NCBI RefSeq assembly: GCF_005146945.1 | Contig: NZ_SWMS01000013.1 | Span: 1 to 64,000, forward strand | Source of the DNA: Prauserella endophytica | GTDB lineage: Bacteria > Actinomycetota > Actinomycetes > Mycobacteriales > Pseudonocardiaceae | Length of the DNA stretch: 64,000 nucleotides | Reading direction: 5' to 3' | Notes under the pieces: generated by a model | What the model saw: the letters and a program-made list of their open reading frames with translations, nothing else | The model's database searches: none | Told to the model about the DNA's origin: nothing | Translations under genes and position numbers: made by a program | Shown here: piece by piece, positions 30,135 through 38,168 of the stretch | Numbering within the stretch: position 1 is the stretch's first letter | Layout: each line of letters starts with the position of its first letter

Positions 30135-30714
30135 CATCGGCGTACTTGGCATCCAGATCGGTCAGGTTCGCGTCGTGCAGCTGCGTGGACCTGTCAGCGC
30201 ACGCCTGGCGCACCACCTGCGGCCGGAAGCCGTGCGCGAGCGCGTCGGTGGCCGAGGCCCGCACGCACCCCGACGTCGACACGCCGGCGATCACCACGGT
30301 GTCGACGCCGGTCGCGTGCAGGGTCGCCGCGAGCGACGTGCCGAAGAAGCCCGACGCGTACTGTTTCACGATCACCGGTTCGCCGGGCTCCGGCTTCAAC
30401 GGCGGCGCGATCTCGCCCCAGCCGCCCTCGGCGTCATCCGCGAACGCCGCCAAGGCGGGCACCTTGCGCACGAACAGCCCGCCGTCGGCGAGCCCGCGCG
30501 TGTACCGCACCACGGTCCACAGCACCGGTCTCCCCGTCGCCCTCGCCGCGGCCACCAGCTCGCCGGTCGCCGCGACGGCGGGCGCCGGGTCCGGCAGCAG
30601 GAACGGCCCGCCCGGTTCGGTGTAGGCACGCACCAGGTCGATCACCAGCACGGCGGGGCGCTCGCCCCAGCCGACCCTTCCGGAGAACGCCGTCCCGTGC
30701 GGCCCGGCGCTCAT
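30094..30714 (-). CDS. Cysteine hydrolase, N-carbamoylsarcosine amidase-like
   Basis: The 206-residue isochorismatase-superfamily protein has the catalytic triad positions of N-carbamoylsarcosine amidase: Asp in AVLVIDLVRAYTE, Lys in PVIVKQYASGFFGT and Cys in AGVSTSGCVRASATDAL, with the cis-peptide VVIAG before it. The reaction would release CO2 and ammonia from an N-carbamoyl group. It overlaps hyuB by four bases (ATGA), so it is the third enzyme of the hydantoinase operon. In ATP-dependent N-methylhydantoin breakdown HyuA/HyuB make N-carbamoylsarcosine, exactly the substrate this enzyme would take. Other substrates, such as nicotinamide-like amides or biuret, cannot be excluded. Confidence 0.82.
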   Translation of the reverse strand: MSAGPHGTAFSGRVGWGERPAVLVIDLVRAYTEPGGPFLLPDPAPAVAATGELVAAARATGRPVLWTVVRYTRGLADGGLFVRKVPALAAFADDAEGGWGEIAPPLKPEPGEPVIVKQYASGFFGTSLAATLHATGVDTVVIAGVSTSGCVRASATDALAHGFRPQVVRQACADRSTQLHDANLTDLDAKYADVTDLAEALRRLRS

Positions 30715-32588
30715 GACTCCGCCCAGTGCGGTCGTTTCGGCGCTGGCAGGCCGGTCTCGGCTTCGCAGCGCTCCAGCAGCTCCTCGATCGGCGGTCCCAT
30801 GTCGAACACCGGCAGGTCGGCGGGCCGCGACGCCTTCAGCTCCGCCCGCAGCGCCTCGGTCGCCCCGGCGTCGACGGCGCCCTCGCCGTCGAGCACCACG
30901 CCGTAGCGCCGCGCGCCCTCCGCAGTCACCAGCCCGCGCGCCACCTCCAGCGCCACCAGCCCGGGGTCGCGTTGCAGCGGGTCGCCCCAGCCGCCCCCGC
31001 CCCACGTGACGAAGTGCAGCACATCGCCGGGCCGCACGGGCACGTCGTGGCACTTACTCGGCAACACCTCGCGCGTGCCGTCGGCCCGCTCCAGCCACTT
31101 CGTGCCGCGCGCGCCGGGCGCGCCGCCGTTGACGCCCCACGGGTAGGTCAGCCACCGGTCGTCGTGGATCGCGATCGTGCCCGGCTCGGAGAACACGTAC
31201 GTCACATCCACGCCGTTGCCGCCCCGGTGCAGGCCCGCGCCGCCCGTGTCGGACACGGTTTCCCAGCGTTCGATGCGCAGCGGGTAGTACGACTCCAGGT
31301 ACTCGCACGGGATGTTGACGAAGCTCGGCCATAGCGAGTGCCCGTCGGGCCCGTCGCCGAGCGGCCTGCCGGGAATGCCGCCGAAGCCGATGGAGTAGAG
31401 CTGGAACCACTCGCCCTCGCGGTCGCCCGAGGTGTAGTAGCCGGAGTACATGAAGTGCGGGCTGGAGGAGAACCCGGCCGCGTTCAGCAGCGCCGGGTTT
31501 GTCTGCCCGAGCAGCCCGCCGAAGAGGTCGAACACGCGCCCGATGCCGTGGTTGCGGCCGTTGAGTGAAGCCGGGTGCTTCGGCTTCCAGTACGAGCCGT
31601 CCGGGATCGTCACGTCTACGAGCGGGTAGAAGCCGTCGTTCCACAGGATCTGCGGGTCGGCCACGGTGATCATGTAGATCCCGAAGAACATCCGGGTCAG
31701 GTTCTCGTTGATGTAGTAGTTCACCGGCCCGGCCGCCTGCGGCGAGCTGCCCGTGAAGTCCAGGTGCACCTTCTCGCCGTGCCTGGTGAGCGAAAGCTTC
31801 AGCTCGTAGGGCCCGTTGCCGACGCCGTCGTCGCAGATGTAGTCGGTGAAGCTGATGGTCCTGCCGTCCTCGAAGACGGTCTCCAGCAGCACCTTCATCG
31901 CGTCGTAGTTGCGCTGGAGCAGCGCGTCGAGCGCCGAGAGGTAGGTCGCCGTGCCGAACCGCTCGCACATCTCCACCACGCGGCGGCCCGCCGTGCGGCA
32001 CGCGGCGACGAGCCCGTTGAGGTCGGCGCGGTTCCAGTCCGGCATGCGCACCTGGTTGAGGATGATGCGCAGCGCGTCGGCGTTCAGCTCTCCCTTGCGG
32101 TACAGCTTGAACGGCGGCACGACCACGCCCTCCTCGTAGATCGTGCGCGCGTCGGTGGGCATCGAGCACGGCGTCTTGCCGCCGACGTCGGACATGTGCC
32201 CGAACATCGACGCCCAGCCGACGAGCCTGCCCTCGTGGAAGATCGGCATCACGAGCAGCCAGTCGTTGGCGTGGCTGATCGCGGCACCGCACGCGTAGGG
32301 GTCCGACGTCATCAGCACGTCGCCCTCTTCGATCGTGTCGTCGAAGTTCTCCAGGAAGTCTGGAATGGACAGTCCGAACTGGCCGACCACCATCTTCCCG
32401 CTCGGGTCGCCGATGAGCGGGAACTCGTCGTGCTGCTCCCGGATTCCCGGCGAAAGCGCGGTGCGGAACAGCACTTCGTCCATCTCGTAGCGGGCATTGC
32501 GCAGGCCGTTCTCGATGAGGTCGAGGGTCACCGGGTCCACGGTGCCCTTGGTGAGCTCGCCAGTCGCGGTCTCGATGATGCGGGCCAT
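30711..32588 (-). CDS. hyuB: Hydantoinase B / oxoprolinase-family subunit
   Basis: The 625-residue protein is a complete HyuB/hydantoinase B domain: DPVTLDLIENGLRNARYEMDEVLFRTA at the start, DVLMTSDPYACGAAISHANDW, NQVRMPDWNRADL, and glycine-rich RGGNGVDVTYVF with GGAPGARGTKW near the end. With HyuA it forms an ATP-dependent amidohydrolase that opens five-membered cyclic amides such as N-methylhydantoin or 5-oxoproline; carboxylases for acetone and acetophenone share the fold. It starts three bases after hyuA and overlaps the amidase gene at its end. Context favours N-methylhydantoin over 5-oxoproline, because an N-carbamoyl-amidase-like gene follows. Confidence 0.88.
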   Translation of the reverse strand: MARIIETATGELTKGTVDPVTLDLIENGLRNARYEMDEVLFRTALSPGIREQHDEFPLIGDPSGKMVVGQFGLSIPDFLENFDDTIEEGDVLMTSDPYACGAAISHANDWLLVMPIFHEGRLVGWASMFGHMSDVGGKTPCSMPTDARTIYEEGVVVPPFKLYRKGELNADALRIILNQVRMPDWNRADLNGLVAACRTAGRRVVEMCERFGTATYLSALDALLQRNYDAMKVLLETVFEDGRTISFTDYICDDGVGNGPYELKLSLTRHGEKVHLDFTGSSPQAAGPVNYYINENLTRMFFGIYMITVADPQILWNDGFYPLVDVTIPDGSYWKPKHPASLNGRNHGIGRVFDLFGGLLGQTNPALLNAAGFSSSPHFMYSGYYTSGDREGEWFQLYSIGFGGIPGRPLGDGPDGHSLWPSFVNIPCEYLESYYPLRIERWETVSDTGGAGLHRGGNGVDVTYVFSEPGTIAIHDDRWLTYPWGVNGGAPGARGTKWLERADGTREVLPSKCHDVPVRPGDVLHFVTWGGGGWGDPLQRDPGLVALEVARGLVTAEGARRYGVVLDGEGAVDAGATEALRAELKASRPADLPVFDMGPPIEELLERCEAETGLPAPKRPHWAES

Positions 32589-32591
32589 GCC

Positions 32592-34655
32592 TCACGCCTC
32601 CAACGGGTTGATGAGCAGGCTGCCGGACGGGTGCACCGTGGCCGCGTGGCCGGGCAGCACGAGGGTCGTCGAGTCCATCTCCGTCACGATCGCGGGGCCG
32701 GTCACCACATCGCCGGCCCGCAGCTTGGCCCTGTCGTACACGCGGGCGTCGTGCCGCGCGCCGGAGACGTGGATCGGGTGGGTGTCCACGAGCGCGTCGG
32801 CCGGGTCGCCCGTGCCCTCGGGCAGGGTGAGCGGCGCGACCTCCGGCCTCGGGCCTGTCACCGTGGCGCGGGCGTTGACCAGCTCGTGGTCCACCGAGAG
32901 CAGGAACGAGAACAGCCGGTCGTGCTCTGCGTCGAAGCGGCTCGCTAGCGCCTCCAGCGCGGTGCCGGGTCCGTCGAGCCACGCCCTGTCGACCTCGACG
33001 GGGATCTCGAAGCCCTGCCCGTGGTAGCGCACGTCGACCTCGAAGCCGACCTCCTGTGCGTCCTTCGCCAGGCCCTGCGCGGCGAGCCGCTCGCCCGCCT
33101 CGTCCGCCAGCTCCCGCAGGATCGCGCCCAGCTCGTCGCCGGTCAGGTCGGCGAAGCGGCGCAGGACGGTGCGGGCCGCGACGTCACGCAGGCTGGTGGT
33201 GGCGTCACCGAGTGCGCACAGCACGCCGGGCGACGGCGGCACGATCACGGGCCACGCGCCGGTGAGCCTGCCGAGCGCGTTGGCGTGCAGCGGTCCCGCG
33301 CCGCCGAAGGCGACGAGCGCGAAGTCTCGGGGGTCGAAGCCCTGTTGCACCGAGACCAGCCGCAGCCCGCCGAGCATGTTCTCGTTGACGATGTCGACGA
33401 TGCCGGCCGCGGCGGTCTCGGCATCGGGCAGGCCCATCGCCTCGGCGATCTTCTCCACCGCGTCCCTCGCGGCGGCGACGTCGAGCGTGATCTCCCCGCC
33501 TGCCAGTGCGGGCGGCAGGTTGCCGAGCACCACGTTCGCGTCGGTGACGGTCGGCTCGGTACCACCCCGGCCGTATGCGGCGGGGCCGGGGTCGGCGCCC
33601 GCCGACTGCGGACCCACGCGCAGCGCCCTGGTGAGCTCGGGAACGTGCGCGATCGAGCCACCACCGGCGCCGACCGTTCGAACGTCCACGCTGGACGCCC
33701 GCACGGTCAGGTCGCCGACCTTGGTCTCCCTGCCGATGCGCGGCGAGAGGTCCTGCACGAGCGCGACGTCGGTGGAGGTGCCGCCCATGTCGAACGTGAT
33801 CAGGTCGCGGTAGCCGCACTGCTCGGCCACCCACACCGCACCGGTCACCCCGCCCGCGGGGCCGGACAGCAGCATCGTCACCGGCGAGGCGACGGCGGCG
33901 TCGGCGGTCGAGAGCCCGCCGTCGCTGCGCAGGATCGCCAGCTCACCGGCGACGCCGCTCTTGCCGAGCTCGCCCGCCAGCGTCTCGATGTAGTGCTTGA
34001 CCTGTGGCTGGACGTAGCCGTTGGCGACGGTGGTCACCGTGCGCTCATACTCGCGCAGCTCGGGCAGCACGTCGGAGGACAGCGACACCGGGACGCCGGG
34101 CAGCTCCTCGGCGGCGAGCTCGGCGATCCGGCGCTCGTGGGCGGCACCGGCGAAGGAGTTGATGAGCGAGACGGCCAGCGCTCGGATGCCCCGGCCTCGC
34201 AGCCTGCCGAGCTGGGCGCGGACGTCGGCCTCGTCGAGCTCGCGGATCACCGTGCCGTCGCTGGCGATCCGCTCGTCGACCTCCACGGTGTTCTCCAACG
34301 CCGCGAGCGGCTCCGGCTTCGGCCAGATGATCCACCCGGCGAGCCCGCCAGGCACGTACGACCGCGCGATCTGCAGCACCTGCCGAAAGCCCCTGGTGGT
34401 GACCAGACCGACCTTCGCGCCCTTGCCCTCCAGAATCGCGTTGGTCGCCACGGTGGTGCCGTGCAGCACCTGGGCCACCTCGTGCAGGCCGATCCCGGCA
34501 TCGGCACACACCTTGCCGATGCCGCTGCGCACGCCGACCGACTGGTCGGCCGGCGTGGACGGGGTCTTCGCGCGCCAGGTGGCGCCGGTGGCCTCCTCGA
34601 CCAGCAGCACATCGGTGAAGGTGCCGCCGACGTCGACTCCGAGCCGGTAACTCAT
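32592..34655 (-). CDS. hyuA: Hydantoinase A / oxoprolinase-family ATP-binding subunit
   Basis: The 687-residue protein has both parts of HyuA: the N-terminal ASKHA start YRLGVDVGGTFTDVLLVEE with LHGTTVATNAILEGKGAKVGLVTT, and the ATP-binding LITFDMGGTSTDVALV, followed by GAGGGSIA and DPGPAAYGRGG. It uses ATP to activate the cyclic amide for ring opening together with HyuB. The ATG at 34655 overlaps the stop of the GntR gene by four bases (ATGA), so the regulator and the enzymes share one transcript and the operon probably regulates itself. The C-terminal hydantoinase/oxoprolinase beta domain is intact. Confidence 0.88.
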   Translation of the reverse strand: MSYRLGVDVGGTFTDVLLVEEATGATWRAKTPSTPADQSVGVRSGIGKVCADAGIGLHEVAQVLHGTTVATNAILEGKGAKVGLVTTRGFRQVLQIARSYVPGGLAGWIIWPKPEPLAALENTVEVDERIASDGTVIRELDEADVRAQLGRLRGRGIRALAVSLINSFAGAAHERRIAELAAEELPGVPVSLSSDVLPELREYERTVTTVANGYVQPQVKHYIETLAGELGKSGVAGELAILRSDGGLSTADAAVASPVTMLLSGPAGGVTGAVWVAEQCGYRDLITFDMGGTSTDVALVQDLSPRIGRETKVGDLTVRASSVDVRTVGAGGGSIAHVPELTRALRVGPQSAGADPGPAAYGRGGTEPTVTDANVVLGNLPPALAGGEITLDVAAARDAVEKIAEAMGLPDAETAAAGIVDIVNENMLGGLRLVSVQQGFDPRDFALVAFGGAGPLHANALGRLTGAWPVIVPPSPGVLCALGDATTSLRDVAARTVLRRFADLTGDELGAILRELADEAGERLAAQGLAKDAQEVGFEVDVRYHGQGFEIPVEVDRAWLDGPGTALEALASRFDAEHDRLFSFLLSVDHELVNARATVTGPRPEVAPLTLPEGTGDPADALVDTHPIHVSGARHDARVYDRAKLRAGDVVTGPAIVTEMDSTTLVLPGHAATVHPSGSLLINPLEA

Positions 34656-35326
34656 GCGTTCTCCTGCTCCCTCGCCGCGCGGACCATCACGGCCCGCGCG
34701 TTGCGGATATGGGCGGTCATCACGGCACGGGCCCACTCGGGGTCGCCCGCCCGCACGGCGGCGACGATCTCGGCGTGGTGCGCGAGGCTGCGCCGCAGGG
34801 ACGTCTCGTCGTAGGTGTGGAAGTTCCGGAGCACGATCGGGGCGTGCACCGCGCTGGCGAGCGCGCCCGCGAGCGCGGGGTGACCGGCGAGAGTGACGAG
34901 CCTGCCGTGGAACTCGCGGTTGAGCGGCACGAGCGCGTCGAGGTCCTGCCCCGCTCCCGGGCTGCCGACCTCGACCATCCGCCGCGCGAGCCGGTCGAGC
35001 TCCTCGACGTCGTCGGGGCCCGCCTTCGGCACGGCCAGCGCCGTGAGCTCCGGTTCGAGCGCGGTCCGCAGGTCGAACACGCCTTTGAGCTCCTCGACGC
35101 TCCACTTGCTGACGCGGGCGCCGCGGTTGGGCACCAGCTCGACGAGGCCCTCGGCGGCCAGGCGCGTGAGCGCCTCCCGCACCGGCGTCCGGCTGACCCC
35201 GAGCCGAGTGGCCAGCTCCACCTCGCCCAGCCGGGCGCCCGCCGGGAAGTCGCCGCGCAGGATCAGCTCGCGCAGCGCGTCGACGGCCTTCTCGCGGCCC
35301 GTCACGGAGGGGGAAGTCTGTGTCAT
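34652..35326 (-). CDS. GntR-family regulator, FadR/FCD subgroup
   Basis: The 224-residue protein has a winged helix (AVDALRELILRGDFPAGARLGEVELATRLGVSRTPVREALTRLAAEGLV) and an FCD effector domain with metal-type residues (ALEPELTAL, REFHGRLV, HHAEIVAAV...DPEWARAVMTAHI). It is the first gene of the hydantoinase operon and is divergent from the lyase gene at 35429. The 102-bp intergenic region carries two TTGTxTGCAA-like sites (35347-35356 and 35409-35418), close to known FCD-type operators, one of them overlapping the lyase leader. It probably controls both directions in response to an organic acid. Confidence 0.9.
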   Translation of the reverse strand: MTQTSPSVTGREKAVDALRELILRGDFPAGARLGEVELATRLGVSRTPVREALTRLAAEGLVELVPNRGARVSKWSVEELKGVFDLRTALEPELTALAVPKAGPDDVEELDRLARRMVEVGSPGAGQDLDALVPLNREFHGRLVTLAGHPALAGALASAVHAPIVLRNFHTYDETSLRRSLAHHAEIVAAVRAGDPEWARAVMTAHIRNARAVMVRAAREQENA

Positions 35327-35346
35327 GAATCACCTCAAACCCAGAT

Positions 35347-35418
35347 TTGTGTGCAATCTAGGACGGCGGACATTCCACCGCAAAGGGTGACGCACAAGTT
35401 CGAGGCTTCTGTATGCAA
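35347..35418. promoter_or_regulatory. Candidate GntR operators between hyu operon and lyase
   Basis: TTGTGTGCAA (35347-35356) and CTGTATGCAA (35409-35418) share eight of ten bases and resemble the TTGTATACAA type of FCD-GntR site. One is near the start of the minus-strand operon, the other just upstream of the AAGGAGG of the lyase gene. Binding is not shown. Confidence 0.4.
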
Positions 35419-35428
35419 GGAGGCTGCC

Positions 35429-36325
35429 GTGGGAGATCTGCTCGGTACCGCCCGACGGCCGCGCGCCCGGTTGCGGGAACTGCTCACGGCAGGGGAGCCG
35501 CTCGTCGCGCCCGGCTCGTACGACGCCCTCTCGGCCAGGCTCGTCGAGCAGGCCGGCTTCCACGTCGTCTACCTGACCGGCTTCGGCACCAGCGCCTCGC
35601 TCATCGGCAGGCCCGACGTCGGCCTGCTCTCCGGCTCCGAGATGGTCGACAACGCGAGCCGCATCGTCGCCGCCGTCGACCTGCCGGTGATCGCCGACGC
35701 CGACACCGGCTACGGCAACGCGATCAACGTCGTGCGCACCGTGCGGGCCTACGAGCAGGCCGGGGTGTCCGGCATTCACCTCGAGGACCAGGTCATGCCG
35801 AAGAAATGCGGGCACATGAGCGGCAAGGCGGTGATCTCGCGCGAGGAGATGACCGGCAAGCTCCGCGCCGCCGTCGCCGCCCGGCAGGACCCCGACTTCG
35901 TGCTCATCGCCCGCACCGACGCCGCCGCGGTGCACGGGCTGGACGACGCGATCGACCGCGCCAAGGCGTACGCCGACGCTGGCGCCGACGTGCTCTTCGT
36001 GGAGGCGCCAACGAGCGAGGAGAGCATCGAGCGCGTAGCGAAGGAGCTACGCGGTGTTGCGCCGCTCGTGTTCAACTGGGCCGAAGGTGGCCGCACCCCA
36101 CCGATCTCCTTGCGCCGCATCGGGGAGCTCGGCTTCTCGCTCGTGCTTTTCCCCATCGGCACGCTGCTCGCCGCGACCGCGGGGATCCGCTCGCTGCTGG
36201 AGGTGCTGCGCGCGGAGGGCACCCCCCAGTCGGCACTCGACGGGCTGCCGTCGTTCGGTGAGTTCACCGATCTCATCGGGCTGCCCGAGATCCAGAAACT
36301 GGAGCAGCGCTTCGCGAGTGAATGA
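35429..36325 (+). CDS. Isocitrate lyase/PEP mutase family lyase, KKCGH type
   Basis: The 298-residue protein is a second TIM-barrel lyase of this family: APGSYDALSARLVEQAGFHVVYLTGFG, VIADADTGYGNAINV (metal site), HLEDQVMPKKCGHMSGK with the full KKCGH catalytic loop, and VLIARTDA. Relatives include 2-methylisocitrate, 2,3-dimethylmalate and petal-death-type lyases and oxaloacetate hydrolase. The GTG at 35429 follows AAGGAGG. It is divergent from the GntR-hyu operon and probably shares its regulator. Only moderate similarity to the protein at 18788-19651 is seen, with different catalytic loops, so the two are likely not redundant. Confidence 0.87.
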   Translation: MGDLLGTARRPRARLRELLTAGEPLVAPGSYDALSARLVEQAGFHVVYLTGFGTSASLIGRPDVGLLSGSEMVDNASRIVAAVDLPVIADADTGYGNAINVVRTVRAYEQAGVSGIHLEDQVMPKKCGHMSGKAVISREEMTGKLRAAVAARQDPDFVLIARTDAAAVHGLDDAIDRAKAYADAGADVLFVEAPTSEESIERVAKELRGVAPLVFNWAEGGRTPPISLRRIGELGFSLVLFPIGTLLAATAGIRSLLEVLRAEGTPQSALDGLPSFGEFTDLIGLPEIQKLEQRFASE

Positions 36326-36349
36326 GTTACACCTGCTGATACCTGGAAA

Positions 36350-36361
36350 TACCAACTGGTA
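36350..36361. promoter_or_regulatory. Small palindrome upstream of the formaldehyde dehydrogenase gene
   Basis: TACCA-AC-TGGTA is a perfect 12-bp palindrome in the 98-bp gap between the lyase and the dehydrogenase gene. A half-site GATACCTGG precedes it. It could be an operator for a formaldehyde-responsive regulator; nothing else supports this. Confidence 0.25.
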
Positions 36362-36423
36362 GGAGCTACGTTCGCGATACGCCCACGAACTCAGAACCGG
36401 CGATCAGACAAAGGGGTTTGGAC

Positions 36424-37638
36424 ATGCCGGATAACCATGTTGTCGTGTATCAAGGGCCGGGACGAGTCTCCGTCGAGTCGATCGACTATCCGAAGCTCGA
36501 ACTACCTACTGACGTCGTCGAAGGACTGGGCCTGCCGAAGAAGGCTCCGCACGCGGCGATTCTGAAGATCGTCACCACCAACATCTGCGGCAGCGACCAG
36601 CACATGGTCCGCGGCCGCACCACCGCGCCCGTCGGTCAGACCCTCGGGCACGAGATCACCGGGGAGGTGGTCGAAGCCGGTGACGACGTGCTGTTCGTCA
36701 AACCCGGTGACATCTGTTCGGTGCCCTTCAACATCGCGTGCGGCCGCTGCCGCATGTGCTTCGAGGGCAAGACCGGAATCTGCCTGAACGTCAACCCCGC
36801 ACGGCCCGGCGCGGCGTACGGCTACGTCGACATGGGCGGCTGGATCGGCGGCCAGGCCGAGTACGTGATGGTGCCGTACGCCGACTTCAACCTGCTGCCG
36901 TTCCCCGACCGCGACCAGGCGCTGGAGAAGATCCTCGACCTGACGATGCTGTCGGACATCTTCCCGACCGGCTACCACGGCGCCTTCACGGCGGGCGTGA
37001 CCACGGGATCCACGGTGTACGTCGCCGGAGCGGGACCGGTCGGTCTCGCGGCGGCACACGCCGCGCAGCTGCTCGGCGCGTCGGTGGTGATCGTCGGCGA
37101 CATGATCCCGGAGCGGCTCCAGCAGGCCCGCAGTTTCGGTTGCGAGACAGTGGATCTCCGCGAGTCGGCCGAGCTCGCCGACATGATCAAGGAAATCACC
37201 GGCGAGCCGGAGGTCGACGCGGCGGTGGACGCGGTCGGCTTCGAGGCACGCGCCCACGGCCGGGACGCGGGTGAGCAGCCCGCAACGGTGCTCAACGACA
37301 TCATGACCATCGCCAGGGCGGGCGCCTCGCTCGGCATTCCCGGCCTGTACGTCACGGGCGACCCCGGCGGGGTCGACGAGAACGCGCAGATCGGCCAGCT
37401 CGGCGTGCGAATCGGCCTCGGCTGGGCGAAATCGCACTCGTTCACCACCGGCCAGTGCCCCGTCAAGAAGTACAACCGCCTGCTGATGAACATGATCCTC
37501 AACGGCAGGGCGGAGATCGCCAAGGCAGTCAACGCCACGGTCATCCCGCTCACCGACGCTCCGCAGGGCTACGAGGACTTCGACCACGGCGCGGCCAAGA
37601 AGTTCGTGCTCGACCCGCATGGGATGGTTCCCGCCTAG
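36424..37638 (+). CDS. fdhA: Formaldehyde dehydrogenase, glutathione-independent
   Basis: The 404-residue zinc alcohol dehydrogenase has TTNICGSDQHMVRGRT (catalytic Zn Cys), GHEITGEVVEAG, the structural-zinc cysteines in CGRCRMCFEGKTGIC, and the Rossmann motif VYVAGAGPVGLAAAHAA. The long insert with DIFPTGYHGA and the C-terminal GAAKKFVLDPHGM are hallmarks of the Pseudomonas-type formaldehyde dismutase/dehydrogenase. It oxidises formaldehyde to formate with bound NAD. I chose the ATG at 36424 with AAAGGGG upstream. Formaldehyde could come from sarcosine made by the hydantoin pathway or from the O-demethylase cluster at 41442-43676, both nearby. Confidence 0.9.
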   Translation: MPDNHVVVYQGPGRVSVESIDYPKLELPTDVVEGLGLPKKAPHAAILKIVTTNICGSDQHMVRGRTTAPVGQTLGHEITGEVVEAGDDVLFVKPGDICSVPFNIACGRCRMCFEGKTGICLNVNPARPGAAYGYVDMGGWIGGQAEYVMVPYADFNLLPFPDRDQALEKILDLTMLSDIFPTGYHGAFTAGVTTGSTVYVAGAGPVGLAAAHAAQLLGASVVIVGDMIPERLQQARSFGCETVDLRESAELADMIKEITGEPEVDAAVDAVGFEARAHGRDAGEQPATVLNDIMTIARAGASLGIPGLYVTGDPGGVDENAQIGQLGVRIGLGWAKSHSFTTGQCPVKKYNRLLMNMILNGRAEIAKAVNATVIPLTDAPQGYEDFDHGAAKKFVLDPHGMVPA

Positions 37639-37654
37639 GTGTAGTACCAGGGAA

Positions 37655-38146
37655 TCAGCGGTCGTGCCCCGGCTCGCGCAGCCGGGGCACGATCGTGCTC
37701 GCGTCCGGCGGCGCCACCTGCTCACGAAGGCTCGCGGCGAGCGTGCGCGCCCACGCGCCAAGGCCCTCGACGTCGATACCGTGTGGCCGCCGCGCCGCGA
37801 ACGGCTCGATGTTGCCCGCGCCCCGGTCGAGCAGCGAGGCCGCGCCCGTCAGGTTGCCGCGGGCCGCATGGGTCACGCCGACGGCGAGCTGCGCGAGCCC
37901 CCGCCACAGCTCCCGCTCTTCCTCTGGCCCCGACTTCCACGCGTCCTCGAACACCTCGTGGGCGTGGAAGGGTTTGCCCTCGTCGAGCAGCCGCTGCGCC
38001 TCCGCCAGCGACTCCTCCGGTGCGCGGACGACGCCCTCCGGCTGCCGCTCGACGCCCTCCGCGCCGTAGGGCAGCGGCCTGCCGAGGCCATCCCTCGGGC
38101 GGGCGTTGCGGGCGCGGCCTTCCTCGTCCCGGTCTCGGTCACTCAC
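37655..38146 (-). CDS. DUF309 family protein
   Basis: The 163-residue protein has the DUF309 signature: LLDEGKPFHAHEVFEDAWKSGPEEERELWRGLAQLAVGVTHAARGN, with conserved His, Glu and Trp in the HxHExxExxW helix. The family folds as a helical bundle and has no assigned biochemical function. The first 45 residues are charged and low in complexity. It is convergent with fdhA (16 bp between stops) and lies just upstream of ctaD in the same direction in transcription order, with only 22 bp between this start and the ctaD stop. Confidence 0.85.
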   Translation of the reverse strand: MSDRDRDEEGRARNARPRDGLGRPLPYGAEGVERQPEGVVRAPEESLAEAQRLLDEGKPFHAHEVFEDAWKSGPEEERELWRGLAQLAVGVTHAARGNLTGAASLLDRGAGNIEPFAARRPHGIDVEGLGAWARTLAASLREQVAPPDASTIVPRLREPGHDR

Positions 38147-38168
38147 GCTCGTCAGTGTCGCACCGCGG

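Noticed and set aside
32592-35333. GntR-HyuA fusion protein of 913 residues
   Set aside because: The N-terminal part is an out-of-frame reading of the GntR gene; the HyuA family start is at 34655 with an ATGA overlap.
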